In this document: positions 41,975 to 53,300 of the stretch, in pieces
How the letters are laid out: every line of letters starts with the position of its first letter
Position numbering within the stretch: the first letter of the stretch is position 1
From: Otatea glauca
Taxonomy: Eukaryota; Streptophyta; Magnoliopsida; Poales; Poaceae
Reading direction: 5' to 3'
NCBI GenBank assembly: GCA_036346275.1
Contig: CM070718.1
Span: 55,618,188-55,682,187, forward strand
DNA length: 64,000 bases
The notes under the pieces: generated by a model
What the model was told of the DNA's origin: nothing
Database searches by the model: none
What the model saw: the letters and a program-made list of their open reading frames with translations, nothing else
Translations under genes and position numbers: made by a program

Positions 41975-44900
41975 TGTAACACCCTAAATTTTGCTCTAAT
42001 TTAAATTTTGCAGTATTTTTTATTTTTGAGAATTTTTGGGAATTTATTGAAATTTATTTGGATTTATTCAAATATGGCATTTCTTGAAATCAATTAAATA
42101 ATGGAAAATTTTATGTAAAGTTTTATTAAAAATATTTTATTTGAGTTCCAAATGTCTCAAAATATTTTATAGAATTTTTCTGGATTTTTCCGGGTATTTT
42201 TGCTATTTATTTTGGCTTTGTTTATTTATCTGATTTATTTTCAATTAGAAATGTTTAAAAAACCGGATGAATAGTACTGGGCCGACCCAGCACTGTGCTC
42301 AGCCCGGCCCAGTTCGCCGAAACCCTAGCGTCGCCCCAGCCGAACCGTTCGATCTTGATCGATCGCTTGCGAGTGTGCCACGTCGCCCGCGCGCATGCGC
42401 CTTCGGATCATCGCCGCACGGACGCTCGGGATTGCGCCACGTCACTTCGTTCTCGTGAGATCACCGGAGAGGCGTCGGCATTGAAGCCCTCGAGTTTCGC
42501 CGCCTGTAGTGCGCACGTCGAGGCAGTCTTTAAGTTCCCGTTGAGGGCGTCGTGCAGAGATCTTTTCGTCGCGTCTTTTGACTCCTTGCACGCACGTCGA
42601 GACCCTCTCTAGCGCCTGAGCGAGCTCGCCGTAGTTGTTCTCTCGCTCCGCCGTCATCCTTGCTTCGTTCCACCATCACCGGTTCATCTCCGCCGCTGCC
42701 GAGGTCACCGAGGTACCGATCTCGCCGAGACGCGTCGAACACGCCACTTCTTCACGCCGGGAACGCTCTGCAACGCCGCCGACGTCCTCGTCTTCCTCAG
42801 CTCCGGCGACCTGTTCCTTTCGCACCGTCGTCGACCTCGCCAACCCCCGCCGGCCGTCCGATCTGCATCGTTCGGTTCTGGTGAGTTCACGTAGCCCCTT
42901 CTCTATTTACATTTGGATTAGATCGTAGACGTTAGATCTGTAATGTGCGGCGTAGATTAGATCTGGATATTAGGTCTGTTAGTAGATCTTAGCCGTTAGA
43001 TCTGCGGTGGACACTTGAGATTGTGCCACGTTTCCTTATGAACAGTAAACCGCTCTAGTAACCTGCGCCGTTGGATTAGAACTAAATGGTAGAGATTGTA
43101 TCTGGTTTTGCCCTAAGGATCCGCGCCGTTCAGATTTGAACGTGCGGCGGTGATGGCTCCGTACCCTCGCCAAAACGCGTGCTCACGAGTGGGCGTTTTG
43201 ACCGGGGCGGAGACCAAATCCAGCCGTCGATTTCGGGTGCGCCGTTGCAATTGCGCCGCGTGTTGTCGCATGAACCGAGGCGTCGCAGTGGCGGCGCGGT
43301 GCTGGCCGTTGGATCCGAGGGCACCGTTCGATGCGCGATGCGTGGCAGCGCGGAAATCGAAGCGTCGCCGAGTCCGCACGGGATTGCACAGTTGGATCTG
43401 AAAGCCCCGCCGGATGCGTGACGCATGTCGCACGCATCTCGATGCGCTGCACTTTGTGAGGAAATCTGGCCGTTGAATCCTTTGACGACCACGATTTCGC
43501 CGCATGGCTAAGATCTGACCGTTAGATAAAGAATGGCTCAGATGGAGACACGTGCCCATGCACGAATCTCAAGGCAATCGGCTAACATCAGTAGTGACGT
43601 CAGTGCTGACGTCATCGTTGGGACCCGCATGTCAGCCCGGGTTCTGCTTTGTGGACCGAGTCCATGGTGGACCAGAGCCGAACCGTGGATCGGGTCCATA
43701 GACCGAGACGACGTGGCAGCCCCAGAGCATGCCACGTGTCAGATGACGTTATGCTGACGTCATTTCCCCAGAAAATATTTTGGCCGAAATTCTTTTCTGT
43801 GCTGACGTCATCATGATGCGATGCTGACGTCATAAATGATATTTTTCAGTATAAAAATAATTCGGAAAAATCGGATTTTTTAATTTCTGTATTTTCAGAT
43901 TTTAATCAAACTTCAAATGGTTATAACTTTTGCATTTTAACTCGGATTTGGGTGATTCAAATTTCTAAAAATTCATAAAATTGTGATATCTTTAATGGTG
44001 AATTTTATTTGAATTTTGGAGGTCATTTAGTCTTCTGTATTAGCTATTTATTGCATATATTGTTTGTACGCGTAGACGCAAATTTGCCGGAAGGTTTCGA
44101 GGAAAAGTTCGTCGCCCAAGTCCACCTTCGGAACACGACCAGCAATTCTTTGAAGGCAAGTGATGCTTTGATCATTTTGATCCCAGATTTTAAAATGTAA
44201 TTTATGCTTTGAAATTATGCATGCTAATTTATTTAAAGTGAATTTAAATTAAATTGGGTAATGTAGCTAATCAACCCATATTGTTATTGTCACCATGAAA
44301 GTATTATTTGTATGCCCTGAAATCTTTGTCACCCTAGGTTTGATTGTATTAGTTGGATGTTAATATTGTGCCAACATGGGAGACTAGACCGTGAGTAGAT
44401 GCTTAGCCTTGCAACGAATCATGAATGATCTTTCGGGAATATGCTACAATATTGATTAAAGAAATATTGAATGTATTTTGAAAGTGGTGTGATGATGTCA
44501 CATGATGAGATTGAGGTACAGAGACCTGTGTGGTTCTGTAACAATGTTGAGTTATTGCTGGCATGTGTTGCACAATAATCAACTGGGTGGGAAATGATTT
44601 AGACTGGGGCAAGTGGCAAGAGGCTGTGTGCCAGGTGGGCTGTGTGGCAATGGGTTGTTGAGTGATGCGAGTCTGTGTGCCACTGTTGAGTGTTGGAAGT
44701 CTTGCCTTGGTCAGTTAAGGACTTCACCTTGCATGCCTTTGATATGAGTCACCGTACAACCACATGTCTGGTATGGGACGGACCTAGTTGATTAGGGTTC
44801 TTATATCTTTCCTCTGATACCTCGGGGTGACAGTGCACGGGGGTGTATCTGTACGGGGGAGCGTACCTGTGCTACGGCTTGGTGCCCATCCTACGGTGAT

Positions 44901-45606
44901 TGGCCTGTCCTATACTTCGGCTCTGTGTGAGGGAAGTGATAGTGAAGGCAATACCGGAGAGGTTCTTTGGTTAAGGTAGAGGTTCCTGAAAAGCTTTGTT
45001 GCGGACAATCACCTGTGTGGCTGTGTGCCGAGAATCTTCAAAGAAAAAAAAACCATTTGAGGAAATTAGCATTATCATAACTGTTTCACTGCTTTAATCT
45101 AAATAAGATACTGGTTTAAAAATGGTGTTTGATGCAAAAGAACCAATTAAGCCAATCCTTTGGAATAAGCTTTGCATATAGTAATAGCGCTGCATTATGT
45201 GCATTACTTGTTGAGTGCCTTGTGTACTCACCCCTCCTTGCTTATCAACCCCAACATCAGTGGAGGAGTCTACACCAGCGTGGGAGGAGGAGTACATAGA
45301 GGATCCGAGCAATTAGGGGGCAAGCCCAGTTGGTTGCCTGTGGCAAGATGAAGGCTTCCACGACATTTATTTATGTTTCGCTGCTATTTCTTTTACTCTG
45401 AATAATGTAAGCCCTGAGTGGCTAATTCTATGTAAGGAGACCATAAGGTCGTACAACTTAATTTATTTAAGTGTTTGCACTACTTATTTTTATATCGCTC
45501 TGAATGTCTGTGATGTGCAACTCTGTAAAGACTGTGTGTGCTAGCGTGATCCTGGACTAGCACAGAATACACAGAGGGTTCGGATTTGCAGATTCGGGGC
45601 CCGACA
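41975..45606 (+). repeat. Element C 5' LTR
   Basis: The LTR is 3,632 bp, TGTAACACCC to GGGCCCGACA. A GC-rich part (42280-43760) holds around ten variants of CCGTT-GGAT spaced tens of bases apart, then a TGACGTCA cluster and TATA box, then an AT-rich R/U5 part. Relative to the right LTR it lacks about 176 bp at 45020 and about 17 bp near 44670, and it has about 30 extra bases near 42140. Confidence 0.93.
43595..43860 (+). promoter_or_regulatory. LTR promoter of element C: TGACGTCA cluster plus TATA box
   Basis: Five perfect palindromes TGACGTCA lie at 43595, 43607, 43755, 43803 and 43825, with one variant TGACGTTA at 43744. They are followed by TATAAAAATA at 43850-43859. TGACGTCA is the classic core bound by bZIP (TGA-type and related) factors in plants. 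The right LTR keeps the arrangement, with four perfect copies and a TATA box at 58644. This probably forms the enhancer and core promoter of the element. Stress or hormone responsiveness is inference. Confidence 0.6.
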
Positions 45607-45610
45607 GAGG

Positions 45611-45622
45611 TGGTATCAGAGC
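45611..45622 (+). other. Primer binding site of element C (initiator tRNA-Met)
   Basis: TGGTATCAGAGC follows the LTR after four bases and is the canonical plant match to the 3' end of initiator tRNA-Met. Confidence 0.92.
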
Positions 45623-45794
45623 AGGCTGACTGTAGGTCTTGACCCTAAACTAGATTAGTTGTACCTAGGAGGATAAAACTATTTTCTAAGACTTAATCGA
45701 CTTGAGCAAGAATATCAATGAAATCTCGACTTATCTTTTCTCCCTTGCTTCATACCTATGCTGAATTCTTATTATTATCTTCTGTTTAATTTAA

Positions 45795-46502
45795 ATGAGG
45801 TCTGTTTTGGCAGATGAGGATATCCATACCTTTGGAGAGCGCACCGGAGGATACGCCGCTGAGCTATAGCGTATGATGCAGCTGCTTGGAGGATTTGACA
45901 GACCGCTTTATCAGGGGACCACGGTGGTTCGGGCAGGACTTGATATCGCCTGGGATGTCAAGATCACAGTTTATGCTCGGGAGAGGATGAGGGCGAGTCG
46001 TCCTATTTACATCACTGTCAGGAGGTCTTCTTTTGAGGCCGAGATCCAGGAGACAGCGCGTCTTGCGATGCGGCAGATTGCCCGCACCTACTCCGTAGAA
46101 TTGGAGGGCACTGTCTTTCGTCACCACCCGCGCCGAGACAATTGCTTTGACAGGATGGAGATCTTGGAGGAGGACGCCACGGTCACCTACCTGGCGAGGT
46201 ATGTCATCGCCCAGGAGGACGCCTTGGACGAGATAGTCCAGGAGCTGCAGAAGACCCGCGACAAGGTCACGGAGGGAAGGATCCAGCTGCGGGAGGGCTT
46301 AGCTCACTCCATGCAGAAGATCCAGGAGTTGGAGATGGCTCTGTATGGACCTGATCCTGAGCCAGTCCTGGAGCTGCACGATCTAGATCCGGAGGAGCCA
46401 GAGCAGGAGGCACCAGTGCAGGAGCCGCCAAAGACAGAGCGAGCAGACCCGAGGGTCACAGAGTCGGTGGGTCGATCGTCTGGGCATTGTTGGGCATCGT
46501 GA
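45795..46502 (+). pseudogene. ORF0 of element C
   Basis: A frame from the ATG at 45795 would encode about 235 residues, but TAG at 45867-45869 breaks it; from the next ATG (45873) 209 residues are open. The product is unlike Gag. A helical middle part (EDALDEIVQELQKTRDKVTE) suggests a short coiled coil, and the C terminus is acidic and Pro-rich. An ORF at this place, called orf0, has been reported for rice RIRE3 and RIRE8; its role is unknown. The TAG fits a CAG to TAG transition. No domain was recognised. Confidence 0.6.
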
Positions 46503-46897
46503 CCGCTTTGCCCGATGCCGCCGCACTGCTGATACCCTCGGGGACCGCACCCCGGATGGTTTAGTGTCTGAGAGTTTATTTTCTTTTAGAGTTGACTCAA
46601 ATGTTGAGTTAGTCTTTTTGAGTCTAGTCGGGTGTAGTGTCGAGACTCATGTGTTTGAGTCGCGTCTTTTGTTTCAGAGTCACCATTAGGTGTGAGTCGT
46701 TGTGGAGTCCTATGTTTGTTTACTTGTTTTTGGTTGTGAGTGTCTCGTATGTGTTGCATTGCCCTTAGGCACTTGTGAGCAACCATACTACCTTATATTA
46801 TATCAACAAGGTTGCTAAATAATTTAAGTTACACCTGTTTCCCCCACATAAGTTCTTCTATTTGTCTATGCTTTCTTCTTTTCTTAACCTTGGAAGT

Positions 46898-48217
46898 ATG
46901 CAACAGATGGTGAGGACTCGCGGAAACGTTGGAGCCAGCGGAAGTGGAGTTAATCAGTCTGACAACCAGAATGAGGAGCGAATCCCTCAACCGCCGCAAG
47001 TCTATATGCAGAATTTGGGAGCCTTTCTGGCTGCCCAAACTCAACTCATGAATACGATGGTACAGACCATGTAGCAGATCCCCAATCAAGCTGCTGCGAA
47101 TGTTCAACCTGGGGGTAACCATGGACTACACCCCTACTCAAGGTTGTCAGAGTTTATGCGAACCTGTCCACCCACCTTCTCAGGCAACGCCAATCCGTTG
47201 GAGGCGGACGATTGGCTAAGGACAATTGAAAGGAAGCTGCACATTACCCAGTGTGTGGGACATGAGAGGGTGCTCTATGCCTCTCATCAACTAGAAGGAA
47301 CTGCCGCAGAGTGGTGGGAAAACTTCTGCGCAGCACATGAGAATCCCCAAGAAATCACGTGGGAGGAATTCACCTTAGCTTTTCGCCAATACCATGTACC
47401 CGAGGGTATCATGGATCTTAAGAAAGAGGAATTTCGGAGCCTCAAGCAGGGTGGCCAATCAGTGGCCGACTACTTGAATAAGTTTACCCAGCTGGCACGC
47501 TACGCACCAGAGGACGTAGCTACAGATAAGGCTAGACAATCCCGCTTCATGAAGGGATTGAATGCAGGGTTACAGGTGGGACTGATCACCCACACATTCC
47601 CTGACTTCCAAGAGCTAGTTAACAAGGCTCTTATCTTGGAGGACAAGCGCCGAGAGTTGGATGACAACATAAAGCGCATAATGGCGCAACAAGGAGGTCG
47701 TCAGGGCCAGCAGAGGCAAAGGACGGCACCCCAACAGTTCATCCGTACCGGCCAGGCGATCACGAGGCACCACCGCCGGCAAATCGTCCGAGAGGTCATA
47801 ATGCCTGAGACTCCATCCGTAAGCGTAGTACAGATCGGAGGAACATCGCGCAGCGCAGGAAGGCGTTGTTATCATTGCAACGAGTTGGGGCACTTCGCCA
47901 ACAACTGCCCCAAGAAAGGAGGTGTCACCCCGGTCCGATTTAACCTAGGGAATACACCTACAAGAACTCCAGCGCCGAATGTGAACCGCGGAGCAGCGTC
48001 ATCAGCAACTCCATCCCAAGGAACTACACGAGGCCGAGTCAACCACATTACAACGGATGAAGTTCAGAACGCCTCAGATGTTGTATTGGGTAAGTTCCTA
48101 GTAAACTCAGTACCAGCTACTTTTTATTTGACTCCGGAGCATCACATTCATTTGTTTCTCAAGATTTTGCTGTTCGCAATAATTTGGATATTGTGGAACT
48201 TAAGTATGTACTTGTAG
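46898..48217 (+). pseudogene. gag and start of protease, element C
   Basis: The likely start is 46898 or 46907 (MVRTRGNVGASGSG). TAG at 47072-47074 interrupts the N-terminal part, probably from CAG. The capsid region follows from 47144 with LEADDWLRTIERKL, GTAAEWWENF and SVADYLNKFTQLARYAPEDV. A single zinc knuckle CYHCNELGHFANNC lies near 47866-47910. The protease begins near 48070; its DSGA codons start at 48130 but in the next frame, because of a one-base difference in the T-run at 48118-48125. Gag would form the virus-like particle and bind element RNA. Confidence 0.88.
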
Positions 48218-50396
48218 TCCAATCCCCTGGATCAGAACTTCGATCTAATATAGGATGTTCTGGGGTAAGGCTAATAATTAATGGAATAGAGTTCCTAGCG
48301 AACTTAATTATATTGAATACCCAAACCCTGGATGTTATCCTAGGAATGGATTGGTTAACCAAACACAAGGCAGTGCTGGACTACGGAAAAAGAGTTATAT
48401 CAATCGAGAGCCCGGAAGGGAGAAGGGTAGAGTTTGAAGCAAAAACAGTGCAAGGTGGACAATTAATGATCCACAACATGAAGACTGTCAGCTTGGAGGA
48501 AGTTTCCATAGTCAATGAATATCCGGATGTTTTCCCGAAAGATTTACCTGGAATGCCGCCGGAAAGAGATATCGAGTTCGTGATAGAGCTTGTTCCAGGG
48601 ACAGCTCCAATAGCTAAGAGACCTTACAGGATGTCCACAGAGGAATTGGTGGAGATGAAGAAGCAAATTGAAGAGCTGCTGGAAAAAGGATTTATAAGAC
48701 CTAGTTCATCGCCATGGGGAGCACCTGTCTTGTTCGTCAAGAAGAAGGACGGGAGTTTTAGGATGTGTATAGACTATCGTGCACTCAATGATGTGACGAT
48801 AAAGAATAAGTATCCGCTACCCAGGATCGACGATCTTTTTGATCAATTGAGGGGAGCAGGAGTCTTCTCCAAGATTGACCTTCGATCAGGATACCATCAA
48901 TTGAAGATCCAATCAGAGGATATTCCGAAGACTGCATTCTCGTCAAGATATGGACATTACGAGTTTACAGTGATGTCTTTTGGTTTGACAAATGCACCAG
49001 CATATTTCATGAACTTAATGAATAAGGTTTTTATGGAATATTTGGATAAGTTTGTCGTCGTGTTTATTGATGATATCCTTATTTATTCCAAGATGAAGGA
49101 AGAGCACTCCGAGCATTTAAGGCTAGTCCTTGAAAAGTTAAGGGAACAACAGTTGTTTGCTAAATTTAGCAAATGTGATTTTTGGAAGGATAAGGTGGAA
49201 TTTCTTGGACACATCATGACTGCAGAAGGGGTTGCGGTAGATCCAAAGAAAGTGGAGACAGTTTTGCATTGGGAGCAACCGAAGACGGTAACCCAAATCC
49301 GTAGTTTCCTTGGAATGGCGGGATATTACCGACGTTTCATTGAAGGATTCTCTACGATTGCGAGACCTCTTACGCAATTGTTAAAGAAAGAAAAGAAATT
49401 CATATGGACACCTGAGTGTGAGAAGAGTTTTCAGGAGTTGAAGAAACGATGAACATCAGCGCCTGTATTAGTTTTACCTGATATTCATCAAGACTTCGAC
49501 ATCTATTGTGATGCATCGCGTCAAGGATTGGGATGCGTGTTGATGCAAAACCGAAAGGTAATTGCATATGCATCAAGGCAATTGAGGCCACATGAGGAGA
49601 ACTATCCGACTCATGATTTGGAATTGGCTGCCGTAGTGCATGCCCTAAAAATATGGCATCACTATCTCATCGGAAACAGATGTGAAGTGTATACTGATCA
49701 TAAAAGTCTTAAGTATATCTTCACGCAAGCTGACCTGAATATGAGGCAAAGAAGATGGCTTGAGTTAATTAAAGATTATAATGTTGAAATTCACTACCAT
49801 CCCGGTAAAGCCAACGTAGTAGCGGATGCCTTGGGCAGAAAGAACCACAGCGTAAACATGCTATTGGAAACAAGTCAGGCAGAATTGTGTAAGGATTTCC
49901 AGAAGCTAAGATTGGAAATGGTACCAGAAGGATTCTTAGCAACCTTGGAAGTAAAACCTACCCTGGAAGATCAGATCAGGGAAGGGCAGAAAAATGAAGA
50001 CAAAATCAAGAGAATTAAGGACAAGATGGAGGCAGGCAAGGCAAAGGATTTCAAACTGGATGAGAAGGGTACTATGTGGTTTAAAGGGAGCATTTGTGTG
50101 CCGAACAAAAAGGATTTGAAGCAGTTAATCTTGGAGGAGGCCCATGACTCCAAGTACTCAATTCATCCAGGAAGTGCAAAAATGTATCAAGATTTAAAAG
50201 AAAGGTTTTGGTGGCCAAGCATGAAACGGGAAGTCGCCGAATATGTTGCATTATGTGACATATGCCAAAGAGTAAAAGCTATGCACCAGAGACCAGCAGG
50301 ACTATTACAACCCCTAAGGATACCTGAATGGAAATGGGAAGAAGTTGGTATGGATTTCATAACCGGGTTGCCCAGAACTCAAGGTGGATATGATTC
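48184..50396 (+). pseudogene. pol of element C, first part: protease end, RT, RNase H, integrase N-terminus
   Basis: Protease ends with VILGMDWLTKHKAVLDY near 48335-48385. RT spans about 48520-49130, with KKDGSFRMCIDYRALN, FSKIDLRSGYHQ and the active site FIDD near 49062-49073 (Phe in place of the usual Tyr, seen in many gypsy RTs). A TGA at 49450-49452 separates RT from RNase H, which keeps its four acidic residues (YCDAS, DLELAAV, YTDHKSL, VVADALG). The integrase zinc-binding HHCC part (EEAHDSKYSIHPGS, CDICQRVK) and the first core Asp (VGMDFITGLP) follow. The frame ends at 50396, where the solo LTR begins. Confidence 0.92.
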
Positions 50397-53300
50397 TGTA
50401 ACATCCTGAAAAATGGAATAATATAAAAATTCATATTTTGAATTTGAATATAATTATTTCTGATTTTTCCTGACATGATTGGAATTTATTTGGATTTCTT
50501 TGGATTTTTGTGTTGAATGAAAAATCAAACAACTAGAATTAAAGAATGGATAATGGTGAAAAGATAAAATGGTAAAAGATAAATTTTGGAAAAATTACCA
50601 TAGAACCCTAACCAATCTGGCAAGTCAGTAAAATCAAGAAGTAAAATTTTATGCACAGAAAAATGGGTAAATAAAATCAATGTCACCTCTTTTTGACTAG
50701 AAACAGTACAAGTAAAAATTAATGAAAAATATTCGAAGATTATATGGGGTTAGAAAAATTACCAAAACACCCTCAGTGTAAAAACTACATCTGGTAAAAA
50801 TATCAGGATTTTATCATGTCGGCAGAGCCCTCTAATAATTCAAAAACAGAGACCATCAAAAACTAGAAATTCACATGTCAGAATTTCTATAAAATAACTA
50901 CCCAATATTTTGAGTTGAAAATTTTACAGAGACATTCTTGACCTAGATATAACCCTTAATAAAAGTTTCAAAAATAAATAATACGGTTTGAATCTTTAAA
51001 TAAATAAAATACCGAAATTCAAATCCTGTACAAGTCCACAGTGTCAGAATTTTAAATAATTCATTACAAGATATTTTGACTTACAAATTTTACTGAGGTA
51101 AGAAGACTACCAGTAGAGCTTGGTCAAAAAGTTTCACGAAATTACGCAGTGATTTGATAGCCATTTTATTGGTCACATGGAGCTGTCCAGCTGAGCTTAT
51201 CCTCCTCTTGCCTCCTCTCACGACGTGTGGGCCTCGCTTTTCAGAACGGCGGCGCTGGAAGCAACGGAACTTTCCCTCTCTCTGCCGGTGGTCCCAGGGC
51301 CCAGGCGTCGGTGCCATTTTTCCGGCCTCCCTCTTCCTCCCTCTCGCCGAGACAAGCCGAAGACTCCCGAGCCTCGCGCCTGCCTCGCCGACCCAGGCAC
51401 CGCACCGCGCCACCCGAGCGGACCACTGCAGCCACGTTCACCCTTGGTCTTCGTGCACCATGCCCTACCATTCACCCTCACGTCGCCTCTGTGTCGGAGA
51501 AGAAGCTGCTGAATCTAGTCGCCTGGAACAAAACCGCCGCATTTCCTCTTTGCGTTCAAATCCTGTGCAATCTCATTTCTCGGCTATAAATACGGTGTGC
51601 ATCACATTGAGCCTCCCTTCTCTTCATCCACTCCCAGAACCGAACAATCAAGCCAAAAACCGTGTCTTCATCATTTTCGCCAGAAAAACCCGAATGAGGG
51701 AGAACTCTAAATTGAGTTGATTCAGTGTAATCCATCCCAATTACTTTCATCTAGAGCATCTCGATCATCACCGATCATCTTCCACTCGCCAATTTCGCTT
51801 TCTTGGTCGCAGCCCGCCGCACCCCTTTTGCCTTTCTTCCTCACGGCCGGCCACGGTGATAGCTCGGTCCGTCGTTTCTCGGCTCAGAAACCACCAAAAT
51901 GGAACCCGGCGTCACGTGGATGCTTAGAACGCCACCGATTCCGCGGTTCCGTTTCTATTTCTTCGCCGACGAGCTCCACCTTCTTCCACCGTCGGTCGCC
52001 GGTGGCAAGCCTCTCCACCATCCTCACGGCGAGCGAGCCCACCGTGTGTGCTGTGGACTTCGAGCCTGACGTCTTGCCCATTCGCACGGAACTCACGAGA
52101 GTCGTCGCCGCCGAGCCCTAGCGCCGCCTGTTTTCTCTCGCTGCGCTGTGGGCCTTCTTCGTCGATGGCACAACCGAATGCGATTCAACCAAGAAAAGGC
52201 GCCTTCATTGTAAGGAAAACGTATTTCTTAATTTCGTTTTAATTTCCAAAACCGAGCCAATTCAAATGCCTATATATTTCGCAATATAGATCTGAATTGA
52301 GTGAAATAAAATTTTATATTCATGTAATATCAAGTAGTTTCAGAATATGCAATAAAATTTTGGAAAGGTTCACTGGATAAATTTGAAATTTAAATTTAAA
52401 AGGGAAGGTTAAAGACATGCTTCATATAAAATTTCTGTGAACTAGCTTAAAAATGAATGGAACCAATTTTAGTAAAATAATCATGCTTCCAAAAGTTCAA
52501 ATATATAAAAATATTTAAATTTCATTATTGTTTGAATTACTTTCTATTAAAGGTTATAATCAATGCATTAGAAATTCAAATATACATAATTTGAGTAAAA
52601 AGAAATATAGAATAAGTAAAATTGACTTCTAAATAATATCATGGCAGTAGAATACCTTACTGTTCCAAAATAATTAATAAATGAACTTGATTTGAATTAA
52701 CTTGAAAAGAATGAAATAGCTTAAACATAAAATGTGTAAATGTATATGGATAGAAAGCTAAATATGTTAGAGTATAGATCAAATGAATTCAAATAGTAAC
52801 CAAACCAATTTTATTATACCTCTGGCAGTATAAGGTTTCCAGATATAAAATAATATTTAAAGTTACTATATAAAACAGTAAATGATCAATAGTTAAAAAT
52901 GTAAATACTTGCATAATTGGAATAGTTATAACTTTATCAAGTAAACTCGGAATTTGATGAAACCAAATCTTATAACCTCGAAAAATAGTACCCTTGCTGA
53001 TTAGGCAAAAATATCTTATGTTAGTGCTAGGTTGAATTAATATAATGTTAGACCCTAATGATCGTTTATAGGAAAAGTATCGCGGGTAAAAGCCATTTGT
53101 CTCGAAACTAGCTTTAAATCACTTCTAACATCATGCCCTGTTAATGCCTGAAAAATGGATAGATTATCCTAGGCGGTGTAGTCGCAATCTTATAGTAAAA
53201 ACTGAACTCTTATCGAATAGTAAATTGAACTATCACGCGTTTTCGTCAGTCCGTAGAACCTCTCGTCTAAATGCAAATTATGGAAGTCAATCTAGAAATG

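Noticed and set aside
42267..42928. Several overlapping open frames in the GC-rich part of the C LTR, also present at 57089-57722.
   Set aside because: They exist in several frames and on both strands, lack motifs, and follow from high GC with few stops; both LTR copies share them simply because LTRs are duplicated.
51090..52242. Overlapping frames in the GC-rich part of the solo LTR.
   Set aside because: Same reasoning: multi-frame, low-complexity Pro/Ser/Arg-rich translations without a family resemblance.
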